This document shows positions 20,394 through 31,672 of a DNA stretch of 64,000 bases, one piece after another. Source of the stretch: Strigamia acuminata (lineage: Eukaryota > Arthropoda > Chilopoda > Geophilomorpha > Linotaeniidae). The notes beneath the pieces were generated by a model, which was not told where the DNA came from, searched no databases, and saw only the letters and a list, made by a program, of their open reading frames with translations. Numbering within the stretch: the stretch's first letter is position 1; each line of letters begins with the position of its first letter. The stretch lies in NCBI GenBank assembly GCA_949358305.1, contig OX442316.1, forward strand, positions 19,220,001 to 19,284,000, read 5' to 3'. The position numbers were made by a program, and so were the translations under genes.

Positions 20394-22116
20394 TCATGAG
20401 ATGTTTATATCCTCATCGTTAGCGTCGTAAATGATATTACAGTAACAAAACAGCCTGAGCTGCGGGTCGTTAATGCACAATGACTGATTGCCATACTTGT
20501 TGAGCCGGTCAATATTCTTCTCCGTCGTGTACTTGTCCGTCATGTCCATGTGATTAAACAGCGCGATCCCCTGGAAAATCGCCATGCTAGGCTTCACCAC
20601 AAACGTTATTAGAAAATTCGTGTACAATTCCTTTTTCCCGCGGTTGATGGCCACTTCGTGCGCCGACACTTCGACGATCTCCTCCAACTCCAACTCTGCG
20701 CACGCGTTCCTCATGCCTGAAATCATCCTATTAATGTTCCCGACGAGCAAACTGGTGCCGGTCTTTGCCGAGTCGCTCTCCACCGAGATCTGCTTGCGCT
20801 GGAAACACGTGCAGAACTCCGACTGTATATTAGCCGCCCCGCAAGTCTTGTTGAGCGGCACCGGCGCGAACAAACTCACGCTGCGACTGCTCGGATCGGG
20901 GTGCTCACGGGCCCCAGCCCGCGCACAATCTCCATCAGCGTCGCGTGCATGTCAAACGGCGTGGTCAGCCGTCGCTCGTTCAGCTTCATGTTGGCGTAGT
21001 GCTCCGGGTGCGTCTTGGGGAACCACTTGGGCAAAAGAAAGAAAAAATACGGAAGCTTGTCCTCCAAGTGTCCCACGTAGGTGGTGCGGACCCCTCCGAA
21101 CCGATAGCCGTGGTCACGTGTTTCTTCATCTCCGACTGGTCGACGGCGATGGAGAACAGACGCATGTAGTAGTCGGTCGGCTGGTCTCCGAAGCCGCGCT
21201 TGAGGTAGTTGAACGAAGCCATCTTGGAGCAGTCCTCGGCGAAGAGCGTGCGGTAGCCGCGCCGCTCGAACTCCTTCCAGGCCATGGGCAGTTGGTTGAG
21301 GTCCATTTTTCGGTGGTCGAAACGGAACTCGTCCTGCATCTTGCCCGTCTGGAAGGGCAGCCTGTTGGGGTAGGTGTTGAGCCCCACCTTGTTGTAGCCG
21401 TGCAGTTCGACGAACGTCAGTTCTTTGCGGATCAGTTTGTCCACCAGTTTCATGTGGCGGATGCACGAGTTTTTCGACACCGAGTCGAGGCCCAGCAGGA
21501 GGACGCTCAGCGTTTCGTTGCGCTCGTCCCGTTCGAGGATCCGCCGACATCGTTCCTCCACTCGGGGTTTGTCCAGTACGAAGGCGAAGAAATCTTGGTT
21601 AATCGATTGGTTGAGTTCGTTGAAACACTGGGTCGTGACGAAATCGTTGGTCATTTTGATGGTGCCGTTGGCGTGCAGTAAATGTGGTTTGGAGAACGCG
21701 GTTTTGTCTTCGTTCACGCGGAAGATGTTTTTGTAGTAGCATTTGGTGTTGGCCTTGTAGGACGTGTGATTCGTGTTGATTTTGAGCGCTTGGTCGTCGA
21801 TCGCGAGCACCATGGGCGTGCTGTTGCATTTGAGGTGTTTGTCGATGTAGTTTTTGATGTATTGGAGGACCGACGAGTGGTAGGGGTCGAGTCTTGGGAT
21901 TTTGCATCCGGGGGTGAAGATTGCAAACTCTTCGGACGAGCCTGGGGTCACGGTGTTTGGAAACTGGCTGCTCGAAGGATCGTTTTCGATGTAGATGTTT
22001 ATGCAGATGATGCTGAGGCCCATAACTGTTGTGAGAATGCCGATTAATCGGAAGCCAAAGTTGTTCATCTCAAATGGAAAATATCTGCTGTCGAAGAGAA
22101 AAGAAAAAGTGCTCAT
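20394..22116 (-). pseudogene. DUF229 sulfatase-like membrane protein, frameshifted
   Basis: An intronless minus-strand coding region of the DUF229 family (alkaline-phosphatase/sulfatase fold, expanded in nematodes and arthropods). Start at 22116, or the conserved M at 22068 before FGFRLIGILTTVMGLSIICI, a signal-anchor segment. Next come a GCKIPRLDP region, NETLSVLLLGLDSVSKNSC (the DS of the metal site), GYNKVGLNTYPNRLPF and EDCSKMASFNYLKRGFGDQP. After PTDYYMRLFSIAVDQSEMKK the frame shifts near 21115 and jumps straight to DHGYRFGGVRTTYVGHLEDK, leaving out roughly 80 residues expected between them. A second slip near 20890 leads into the C-terminus (LFAPVPLNKTCGAANIQSEF) and a stop at 20394. 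The two slips plus the missing core suggest a pseudogene; indel errors would not explain the missing block. Confidence 0.75.
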
Positions 22117-22389
22117 TAGATAGACAGAAAATATGAATATTCGTTACCGTCGTTTGTACGGGATGAGCCATAGAGACCTGACGGTTTGAAAATGTTTGAA
22201 AATGATTCTCTAACCAATTAAATTATTGTTGGAAACTAAAACCATTAATTAGTTCGAGTAATTACACTTTCAAAATCATCAGGTCACTCTGGCTCACCGG
22301 TAGTTTATCCGTTTGTTTAACGCAGTGGTTGTTAACCTTTTCGCAATCCCTAGATTCTCAAAATATTTTTTGTACCCCAATGTTCAGTT

Positions 22390-22562
22390 GTTACGTACAA
22401 GTTAAACCTCGCTATTACGAACGGGTCGGGGAGCAAAACACACGGTTAAATTTATTTATTAAATGTTATAAATGTGAAATTATATATTTGATTTCCTCAC
22501 CAATATCACAAACAGCGATATTACACTGAGAAGTGTAATATGTAATAATAGCGAATTTTTCG
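22390..22562. mobile_element. possible pogo/Tigger-type MITE
   Basis: One end reads TTAAACCTCGCTATTACGAA, resembling the ends of pogo/Tigger MITEs. The other has TAATAATAGCG in inverted orientation, with a short palindrome between (ACACTGAGAAGTGT). Target duplication not resolved. Confidence 0.28.
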
Positions 22563-22644
22563 ATGTTTGTAGAATTTTTTTAATTATCTTTTTTTTTGGG
22601 ATGAAATTTGGAAAAGAGAAAAAAAATGTTTTTTAACCGAAAAT

Positions 22645-22742
22645 GTTTGTGATAAGAGAGAGAGAAACGAAACGAATGAGAGAAGAGAAAAGAAACGAGT
22701 GAGAGGAAAGATATGAAAAGAGTGAGAAGAAACGACGAGTAA
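22645..22742. repeat. small patch related to the 23-bp satellite
   Basis: GAGAGAAACGAAACGAATGA and AAGAAACGAGTGAGAGG repeats resemble the reverse complement of the 11.6-14.9 kb satellite, about 6 kb beyond its mirrored remnant. It may be a seed or a translocated piece. Confidence 0.5.
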
Positions 22743-23258
22743 CAAATCTACAGTTAGAAACCAGCAATGTGGTTGACACTAAAACGAAAATACATTTTAA
22801 TCAAATTTAGTACAAGTTTGAATGTGTGAGATTAAGCCACCAATTCTCTTTGCGAAATTCAGACGTGTCTACAACTTCGAGTCAACGTGGTCCAGACCCA
22901 AGATATAAAAAACCAGCAACAATTGCATAAACACGAGTGACTCTACAATATAAAATAATTAAAAGTAAACTTAAAATTAAGTTCAATATCGATGAAAGTA
23001 GTGTGCACCCCAACTATATTCCGTTCTGATAACTCTCTCGAAGCGACCAGTAAACCGCTAAATAAAGAGATACCACTTAAGATAGAAACAACATACAAGA
23101 CGCTTCAATTCATTACCTCACGTAGCAGAAAGTAACCGCAGCAACGTTCCCATTTAAAATGATCTGAGATATCTAAACTTTCTTTCAATTTCTCTTAATT
23201 ATTCATGTTATCTGTCCACGAGAGAAATTTGTCGAATTAAAAACTACTGAACGAAGCT

Positions 23259-24255
23259 TCATTGTGCCCACTCACTCCAACTCTTGACCAAAGTAGAGAA
23301 TGTACGCAAACCAATCCTGATGCACAAACTACAAACATAAAAATGATGTCTGGCACCCTCTTCGAACCATAAAGTCTCTCGTATTTCCAACTTACTTTGT
23401 TGAAAGTTCTTTGGTGCGGCTTCACCTTCTTCAGTTAAAACTTCAGTATAAACACGAAACCAAGGCACTACTTCCAAGAAGATTCCTGAATGGCCACGAT
23501 TGTAAATAGTATCTGTATGACAGCATTGATAAAATAAAAATAAAAAAAGATATTTTTTAAAATGTCTTACATCATTACTACGGCAGGAATCCAAATGTTG
23601 CAGCGAAGCGTTTTGGCAACGTACGGAGATAACTTTCGCAGTCTGGTTTAGATCTACAGCACAATTCAAGTTGAAGCAAAATGTATTCAAAATGTATTTA
23701 AAGTACACTTACAAGAATGTAACAAACTGATTATTTCTCCAACTGAACACGCCGATGGTGAACATGCAAATTCCTGTACTAATTGTAGAGTTGGGTAAAT
23801 ATGAATAAAAATCCTAAAAAGTAAAAAAAACAAATTTCAGTTCATCTATAATCGGAAAATTTAAACTAGTCTTATTCAAACTTATTTAGGAGAAAATTCC
23901 TGAATTCATATGCAATATTCAATTCATTATGCAAAGCTCGTTAATTCATTATGCAAACTTGTCAATTCGTATGGAAAATTAATCAATTTGACCCCAATAT
24001 TGAATGTCATTATAAAATTAACGAAATATGTCAGATAAAATCAAATCTTGATCATTGAGATGTAGAAAATAGAGTATACAGTAAAGCTTGCAAATCCCTT
24101 ACAAAAAATTGCTATTTACCCGAATGCTTTTAATATTATTCATCAATATGTCCTTTAAACAGTACTGAGGCTTCACTTCTGAATGTTGTATTTGTAAACA
24201 CTCATCGTAACTAGCGCACCAAAAGAATACATTTCCTCGTTGAATGCCACACTAA
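23259..24255 (-). CDS. unidentified cysteine-rich secreted protein, exons
   Basis: In gene order: about 24255-24118 (CGIQRGNVFFWCASYDECLQ onward), about 23795-23710 (EFACSPSACSVGEIISLLHS then C), about 23660-23572 (AVDLNQTAKVISVRCQNASL onward), about 23520-23395 (RGHSGIFLEVVPWFRVYTEV onward, with a GTAAGT-type donor) and a possible last piece ending at 23259. The CG-x-QRG-x-V...C and later V-I-S-V-R-C patterns recall thrombospondin type-1 repeats of ADAMTS/papilin-like proteins, but the tryptophans are missing. I treat the family as unknown. Confidence 0.35.
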
Positions 24256-24407
24256 TACCCAATTTAATAAATATTTATCCTTAAAAAAATTAAATTCAAA
24301 AAAAAATACTTACTTTGAATAGGCCCAAAGTTCAGTCGACGTCAAATCATGCAAATACGAAAGCGGGCGAGTTTTGCACAAATCACTGAATCATGAATCA
24401 CTGCACA

Positions 24408-25880
24408 AAAGATAAGCCTACAGAGATTTCTCGACGAAAAAACCTCAGCCATTCATCGAAAGCGTCGGAACCCGAATCCGTAGTGGATAGTTCACCCGCC
24501 GCATTCAACCCTCTTCGTGGACCTAAAGTGTATCGCTGCAAAATAACAAATAAAAAATTTAAAATACACAAGATATAATTATTGTCTTTGTCCAAGTAAC
24601 AAACACTTAACACTAAATGTTCGAAATAAGAAAAAGATTTCCGCAAATTCATTACTAACGTCGAAATTGGCTTCGTCTATCACTCTAAACACGCAGTTAA
24701 CTCAATGTTTTCTATCGTTAAAAGGCATTTAAATAGTTGGTCAGAGTTAGAGAGACAAATAAATCACCCGTTAATCAATGACATTTGAAACATACATACC
24801 GGGAAAAGACGTTGCGTGGCTTGTGGACAGGTTGTTGTCTTCGCACGACCGAGACACTAATAAAAATGAAACTTCGCTGTGCCACCGCTAGTGACGTCAC
24901 TGTCACTTTTTCAAAATGGCTGCCCAAATATCACGGAGATAGCAGTTTAAAAAAAAGCAAAAAAAGAATTAAAAAAAGAATTAAGAAAAGATTGTCCGTT
25001 GTGCATCCAAGTGACTCAATCTGCCCACTGGATGAGCCACGAAGAACACGTAAACGTCATTGGTTTGCCTCCTACATCTACAATCTGATCACCGTTAAAG
25101 TCACTATATGAAATGGAAAACAATAAGCTCAGATTTCATTCGCCAAACAGCAAAGAAATTACTCCGTATTTGTTTATTATTAATTCTAAGCAGTTTTGCG
25201 CACTATTAATTCGTTATTCAACATCCCGACGATGGTTTTTTTCTCGTTCTTTCATCTGTCGAGCTTAAAAATTACAATCTCGTTGCCATTGCACAAATAA
25301 AATATCATTTCTTAGTGAACTGTGTACTAGCAATTTTAATTAAAATTATAACAGCTTCCAATGTGTGCGAATTTAAGTCAGTTTTCCGTTTTGTGCTTTT
25401 ACAAATTTAATTTTTTTCTAAAATAAACTTACTTTAAAGTCTGAGAATGATCTCGGCCTGTCCTTCACCACACAGCGGTAAACGCGCCCGTCGTCGGACT
25501 CCACTCGCTCCATCAGAAGAAATCTGCCCGTAAAAAAGAAAAAGCACGTGCATAAAAATGCTGAGAGGTGGCCGGTAAACTGTAATTGTTCCAAGAAAGT
25601 TTTCAAAGCAAAAAAATATTCAATACAAAGAAATACAAGAAAAATTGAGTACTTTGTGAGTTGCGTTCTCTTCTGGCACGCCTGTCAATTGTAGCACCGT
25701 CGTCCCGAACGTGACTGCAAACAAAACAATCAATTAATAAAATCGGTTTCCCAGCAAAAAATCGCTGATGGAATCCTATTTATTAAAGAAATTACGTAGA
25801 ATAAATAAAATTACCTACTCCTTGCGAAAGAAGTTGTGCAGCTGAACTCGGTCCTGTGACATCACTCATGGACTGCTGTT
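24408..25880 (-). CDS. unidentified small four-exon gene
   Basis: A candidate complete gene. Exon 1 starts with ATG near 25870 (MSDVTGPSSAAQLLSQGV). The second is about 25713-25660 (VTFGTTVLQLTGVPEENATH). The third is about 25524-25437 (RFLLMERVESDDGRVYRCVV onward, with a GTAAGT donor). The last is about 24540-24408 (RYTLGPRRGLNAAGELSTTD onward, ending FVQ and a stop). Splice signals are good and the composition is protein-like. I do not recognise a domain; the product would be about 125 residues with no signal peptide or membrane segment. Confidence 0.4.
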
Positions 25881-26034
25881 GAATCGCTACTTATTTCCGA
25901 TACTTGTTCATTTGTTCACTGCCTTGAATATGGCCATTTCGCGAAATATAATCCGCCTTTTGATGTCAAATGACTTTGTTGTCATCACTTATTTATTTAT
26001 TTGTAATTACGCTATTTCAAATTACAATTGATTA

Positions 26035-26885
26035 AACTACAATCGGGTGTTTTCGCTGCACAACCCTCTTCGCATTTACATTTGAACGAGCTGATGGTGT
26101 TTTCACAAATGCCGCTCAAACACAAATTTGTATTTAATTCGCACTCATTGATATCTAAATTTAAAAAAAAAATTATTTTATTAAAAAAAGTTTCATTTAA
26201 TTTCTTTTGGTTTGATTTTACCGATGCAACTTTCGGATTAATAACGCACTCGTTCACATCTCCGCAGCTTCTGCCATCCTCGAGCAACATGTATCCGTCT
26301 TTGCAGCCCCGGAACATTGACGCACAAAACGGTGCACCCGGCGTTGTTTCGCGCACATTCATCGATATCTGAATAAAAATTACAAAAGAAAAAATTAAAA
26401 AAACAAACGAAAAAATTAAAAAATTAAAAAATGCAAAAGAAAAAATTTAAAAATGCAAAAGAAAAAATTTAAAAATGCAAAAGAAAAAATTTAAAAATGC
26501 AAGAGAAAAAATTAAAAAAATGCAAAAGTAAAATTAAAAAATGCAAAAAATTTAAAAGAAAAAATTAAAATATTAAAAAATTAAAATATAATAATTTCGT
26601 TCCGTTTATCTACCAAATATTCTTCGTTACCTTCGCAACTCGATTTCTAAACAGCTTGAGTATATCCGTCGTTACACGTGCATTGATAGGTGCCCATCAT
26701 GTTCTTCAGATGCAAATGCCGCTCGTGGTCGAACATTCGTCAATATCTGCAATTAACACACATTTATTTTAATTTGTAAATAATTATTATTATTATTATT
26801 TAGATTTAAAATTTCATAACCTTTACAGGATTGTCCATCTTGCGTTAATTCGTGACCAGCCGGGCACTCGCAATTTCAGATGAAT
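26035..26885 (-). pseudogene. fibrillin-like cbEGF exons, partly frame-broken
   Basis: In gene order: about 26885-26826 (CECPAGHELTQDGQSC), about 26745-26640 (DIDECSTTSGIC, then stops, with the later part of the domain in another frame), 26372-26225 (DIDECARNNAGCTVLCVNVP, then a frame slip to GCKDGYMLLEDGRSCGDVNE) and 26155-26035 (DINECELNTNLCLSGICENT onward). All are Ca2+-binding EGF repeats of an extracellular matrix or receptor protein. At least two domains are broken by small indels. They lie on the same strand as the exons at 19.3-19.9 kb and could be the same ancestral gene, but a DUF229 gene and unrelated exons lie between. Confidence 0.6.
26396..26590. repeat. 22-bp A-rich minisatellite
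   Basis: Repeats of AAAAGAAAAAATTTAAAAAT plus GC, lying in the intron between two EGF exons. Confidence 0.7.
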
Positions 26886-27074
26886 GACGCGTACTCACAA
26901 TTATCAAAACACGCATCTTCGGATTGTTCAGGAAATTTGAGGAAATTTGAACCACCAGGTCCAACAGTCAAAGTCAAAAAGCAATGTCTGCAAAACAATA
27001 AGAATAAATAATAATTAGTCCTATTTCCCTCTTTCATTCTCAATTTAAATTTCCAACCATTCGCCAATTCTCCG

Positions 27075-27262
27075 TCACAATGGAAACCAGCGCCGGAAAT
27101 GGAAACCAGCGCCGGAAATGAAAACCAGCGCCGGAAATGGAAACCAGCGCCGAAAATGGAAACCAGCGCCGACACCGGAAATGGCAACCTGCGCCGATAC
27201 CGGAAATGGAAACCAGCGCCGCCACGCGGCCGCCACCGAAATTAGAAACCAGCGCCAACAAC
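27075..27262. repeat. 19-bp GC-rich minisatellite
   Basis: About nine copies of ATGGAAACCAGCGCCGGAA with substitutions and short insertions. The frames through it (AGFHFRRWF or NQRRKWKPA type) are by-products. Confidence 0.8.
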
Positions 27263-27419
27263 GGTTTTTGTTTGTTTTGTTTGTGTATTATTGGTACCGT
27301 ATTTTGTTTGTGTTTTGTTTGTGTTTTGTTTGTGTTGTATTGTATTTATATTGTATTTGGACGGTGTTTCTCATGAGCGGGGCCCCTGCAATTATGCGCA
27401 CTTCAAAAAACAATGTCTC

Positions 27420-27880
27420 TTCTTCGTTCTGCATTCTTTCTTTCTTTTTCTTCGTTTTTATTTTCTTTTCTTCATTTTTCTTCGTTTTTCTTTTCTCTTC
27501 TTCATTCTTCTTTCCTTTTCATCATTCTTCTTTCCTTTTCTTCATTCTTTTTTCCTTTTCTTCATTCTTCTTTCCTTTTCTTCATTCTTCTTTTCTTTTT
27601 TTCATTTTTCTTCGTTCTTCATATTTCTTTGTATTTCTTCATTCGTCCTTTACTTCATTCTTCATATTTCTTTGTATTTCTTCATTCGTCCTTTACTTCG
27701 TTCTTCTACTATGTTCGTCTTCTACTTCGTTCTTCTTCCTCGTTCGGCTTCTACTTCGTTCTTCTTCCTCGTTCGGCTTCTACTTCGTTCTTCTTCCTCG
27801 TTCGGCTTCTACTTCGTTCTTCTTCCTCGTTCGGCTTCTACTTCGTTCTTCTTTATTTTGCTTCATTTTTCAGTTGTTTT
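27420..27880. repeat. polypyrimidine tract with 30-33-bp repeats
   Basis: An almost pure TTC/TTT strand, ending in a tandem array of TTCTTCCTCGTTCGGCTTCT units (about 27720-27850). It could adopt triplex (H-DNA) structure. The three Phe/Ser-rich frames are not credible genes. Confidence 0.75.
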
Positions 27881-28185
27881 TTCGTTCCTCATGAAATACA
27901 CGAACGTGCTGAAACAAGCTGAGGTTCTCACTCGTATTGGCCAAGCTATATATAAATTACGATAAATTATGTGTTCCAAATTTCACTTATCTGCATTTAT
28001 ATCGACCTTGTTCATCCACTTCTTTTGCCTCGATGCAAAAGGTTTTCCTCATTTTCCGCTGTGTTACGGTGCGGTGGGATCAAAATCAGCGGACATCCAC
28101 TTGTACTCATCTCACTAGCAAATAAATTTAAATAGTAATTCTATTCTAGTAATAGTTAAGTCCTAACTTCCCTACATTTTAGACA

Positions 28186-28720
28186 ATCCTTTCCGGAAAT
28201 CTTCAACTTCCTCCCACACGTCCTCGTCCATTTGCATCGCAGTCAACGCGAATGAAATGATGTCTCTCGTGAAGCGACGTATACTTCGGAACGCTCACCT
28301 TCACTTTACTTCCTGTCGCCACGACTAAATGCTTAAAATTTAAAAATACTTTAAAAATAAATTTAAATAACTAAATGACACAACTCGCAAACCGACGTCC
28401 ACCTGTTTTCTTTGACGGCTTCACTGCATTGCGCATCACCATCGGTGACCTAGTGCACGAAATAGACGTCTGCGAGTTTTCTTGCGGTTTTGCGGGTTCC
28501 ACGTCCTTGGGGGCTCGTCGGCACGTTCTCTCGCTTCAGCCGGCGATGTCTCATGTTCGTCCCTTCCCTTCTGCTCGGCAGAGCCAGTGATCGTTCCATG
28601 TCCGATTCAGGCTTGGAGAAATGTTTCCAACAGCTTTTTCCATCGTTCTCATCGTCATTGGACCGTCGTCATTACCCTGTGTCGAACGCGCTCCTTCAAT
28701 GTCCCTGCAAATGAATTAAT
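28186..28720 (-). CDS. unidentified exons, one with a clear C-terminus
   Basis: Minus-strand block about 28300-28186 reads RDIISFALTAMQMDEDVWEE and continues to a TAG stop, a convincing acidic C-terminus. Upstream (28700-28400) a charged segment is open in more than one frame (for example GPMTMRTMEKAVGNISPSLN), so exon limits are unclear. No family recognised. Confidence 0.3.
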
Positions 28721-28739
28721 CAAATCAATAAATTAAAAA

Positions 28740-29400
28740 AGTAAAATTAAATAAACAAAACAAACACGATCAGCCGGTACTTGAGCTCTCTAACCAATTG
28801 AGAGAGAGCTCCATCTCCTACGCTGAAACTGGCTCAAGCTGCACCTTCAGATTTCGAATAAAAAACCGAACGAAACGAAAAAGGAAAAAAGGGGGAAGAA
28901 AATTATTCACCCCACTATGAAATTCTGAAACAATTAGTACAAATAAAACTTGACCCATATAATAAAGAAAAAATGCAAATTTCCAGTCATCTAACATTAG
29001 CAAAGAATATGTTAATGACAAATTAGAAAAATTATTTTATTTTGAGGAATCATCAACCTGGATTCCTATCTACAAGGAAAACAATCGTGCCGTGTACTCA
29101 ACAAGAAAAAAAAGAAAACATCCGTTATGAATTACAGTCAGCAGTTTGTTACATACTGGCGGATATGCAACAAATAGTGCTGACTATCAATAAACAAAAA
29201 AGCATGTGTTCATTACGTATCCGCCAATACGTAACAAACACATACTTAGTTATTCTACATAATCGGCTGTTTTCAGTTTAATCTCGTTGAGGACACCACA
29301 CGATTGTTTTCACTCGGGCGAAAGGAATGCAAGTCAAAATCCTCTTTCTACAAACTTAAATTAAAAATCAAAATAAAGGTATGGAACTTTGCATTTACCT
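28740..29400. other. no recognisable feature
   Basis: AT-rich DNA with only short, compositionally biased open frames on both strands. I see no gene, repeat array or element. Confidence 0.35.
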
Positions 29401-29409
29401 AATTCCTTG

Positions 29410-30000
29410 GGAACTAATTTCGTGGAGCATTTTTCCGGGAAAAGAATGACGTGGAGACGAATTCATTAGAGAGGCAAACCAAGGAGACGAAGTCCGAGAG
29501 GACGCACTTACATAGAACAGCACAAAGGTGATGAATCGAACTCTTTTGAAACGAACGGCTGAAACAAATTCCAAGCATACTATTTCTGTGGAAACTAATT
29601 ACATGAAAACGAGCACGATAGGTACTGTATCACGAGAACTAATTTCGTAGAATCGAAACCACTCTGTGTATCCAGTTCAGTCTAGACGAGCTGCACGGAA
29701 TCGAAATGCAATGGCGGCCAACTCCGTAAATACGAAACGACGAAAGCAATTCCGTGCCGTGAGCTCCGACGAAACCAGTTCCCTGGAAACAAACGAATAC
29801 CCACGAAACCAGTTCCACGAAAACGAATTGCGTGAAAACAGATCGGTGGAAACAAAGTCGCATGAGAGCGATTTTCCTAGAAACGAGTACTGACGAAACG
29901 TGAAACGAATACTGTCAAAACGAAGTCTATGGAAACGATTCCGTAGAAATGAATTCCGCAAAACTGATTTCCATGAAAACAAATTCCGTGGATATATATC
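29410..30000. repeat. degenerate repeat of about 20 bp (GAAACGAATTCCGTG type)
   Basis: Loose, irregular repetitions of GGAAACGAATTCCGTGAAAA-like words with changing spacing. Short plus and minus frames rich in N/E/R or F/S/R result. An old minisatellite is the simplest reading. Confidence 0.5.
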
Positions 30001-30002
30001 CG

Positions 30003-30978
30003 AAGTCGGGTCACTTCATCGAATCCCGTTTCATAATAAATAAATAAATAAATGATAAGGCAGGCAATTGTCAGACCACCAAGTTGAACGTATCATTGCT
30101 TAAGTATTCGGCTTGCTCTTGCTGCACTCGGCGGAAAACACACTATGCCAGGTGGAAATAACAGCTACGACATGCAGTTTGCGGGAAAACCTGCTTTGCT
30201 GCAACAGTTGACTATAGTGAACTGAATTACAAATGGTTCATGTTGTGTACAAATATACACCAATCGCTCGTTTAAATAACATACAACGCACGCCGAAACG
30301 ATCTGGAACGCATGTAGCAACGACGTGCATAACATCCCTGATAATGGTCAAAAATTCGATAAAACGTACCTAATAACGACTTTTTGCATTCAATAGAGAG
30401 TTTGCGGCAGGTACTTTTCCCTTACAATTATGACATTTTTTACACTATATTTAGTGTAAGGTAAAAGTGTTAAAATTTGGGTTGCGGTTGGAGTTTTATG
30501 TTAGTTACAAAATTAGACTTAAAACCTTATACATGTCACGTGATTACCGAAACTAGTATTGTCTCTTAGCATAAAAATAGATAATTCTTGTGTTTAAATG
30601 TTTTAATACAATGCTGAAACTTTATTATTATGAATTTAAATGAATTCAAAGCAGAAACAATTAGATAAACCGTAACAAAGCAACAAAAAAAAAAAAAAAT
30701 GGCGGCAAAAAAGGTCATTGATAATTCATATTTTTAATCAGTGACGTAAATAGTGGGAAACTACCGGATTGGCTGCGCTATATTTTATTTTAGTGTTCAA
30801 AACGATACACTAAAGGTTGTTTGCTCCACAATACACTATTTAAATAGTGTAGCTTGGAGTTAAATAAGGGAAAAATGCATCCCGCAAACTCTCTAATGAA
30901 ACGACCCCCATTTTCCCTAAACTCAAAAATTAAGAATTTGATAAAACGGGATTCGATGAAGTGATTCGACCCGATACA
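30003..30978. mobile_element. non-autonomous inverted-repeat element with a nested MITE
   Basis: Outer inverted repeats: CACTTCATCGAATCCCGTTT at 30012-30031 and its complement near 30943-30965. Inside, 30396-30893 is bounded by TAGAGAGTTTGCGG and CCGCAAACTCTCTA, with further matching ACTTTTCCCTTA-type sequence, as in TA-inserting Tc1/mariner MITEs. Neither layer has a coding frame. Ends are approximate for the outer element. Confidence 0.5.
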
Positions 30979-31672
30979 TCCCTGACAAGTAAATCCCGTG
31001 GAATTAAACCCTGCAGAAATAATACATTTTGGATGTAAATTGTAAAAGCTATGAGTAGTAAAAAATAAAAGTCTATCTAAGATTGTTTTTGTACATTTCG
31101 TTCGGTTTTTCATTCAAAAAAATCGATTTCAATGTTTGAAAATATTTATCCACTGTCCATCTGATAAAAACAAACTTTGAACCTGCCTAATGTGAAATTT
31201 AGCATAAAACGAACTATCGCCTACCTCAAACCTTTGATTGCTTGAATACATACCGGTACGCCAATAAAAGTTGGAAAACTATCTCAACTTAGTAATAAAA
31301 AATTAAAACATCGTTTCGTCTAACAAAGCTACAACCTAGCTGACTGATGGCATTAAGTAATTGGGGTGCTGTGCCTTCCTGCGTACAAATCTGCATAGCT
31401 AATTGAATTACTTGTCCTCGAGGTCCTAAAACTTAGTAATACCAACACACAAATTGCCTGTCTAAAAGAAACTCAATAATCCCAAGCAATTACTAACTTT
31501 ATAATAAATAGATACTTTTTACCAAATTTCTTGAGACTGGCCCACTTTTAAGCACTGACCCACATCCAACGCAGGAGTAACTAATTAATATGGTGATGCT
31601 ACATTAATAAGAAGCTAAAACTTTTTTTTCCTATTAACAAATGTGAAATTTCTCTTAAATATCGAAACTTAC

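Noticed and set aside
20584-21681. 365-codon plus-strand frame
   Set aside because: It is the antisense shadow of the DUF229 coding sequence, whose GC-rich codons leave the opposite strand open.
27118-27965. Phe/Ser-rich frames of 169-258 residues
   Set aside because: Polypyrimidine and 19-bp minisatellite by-products.
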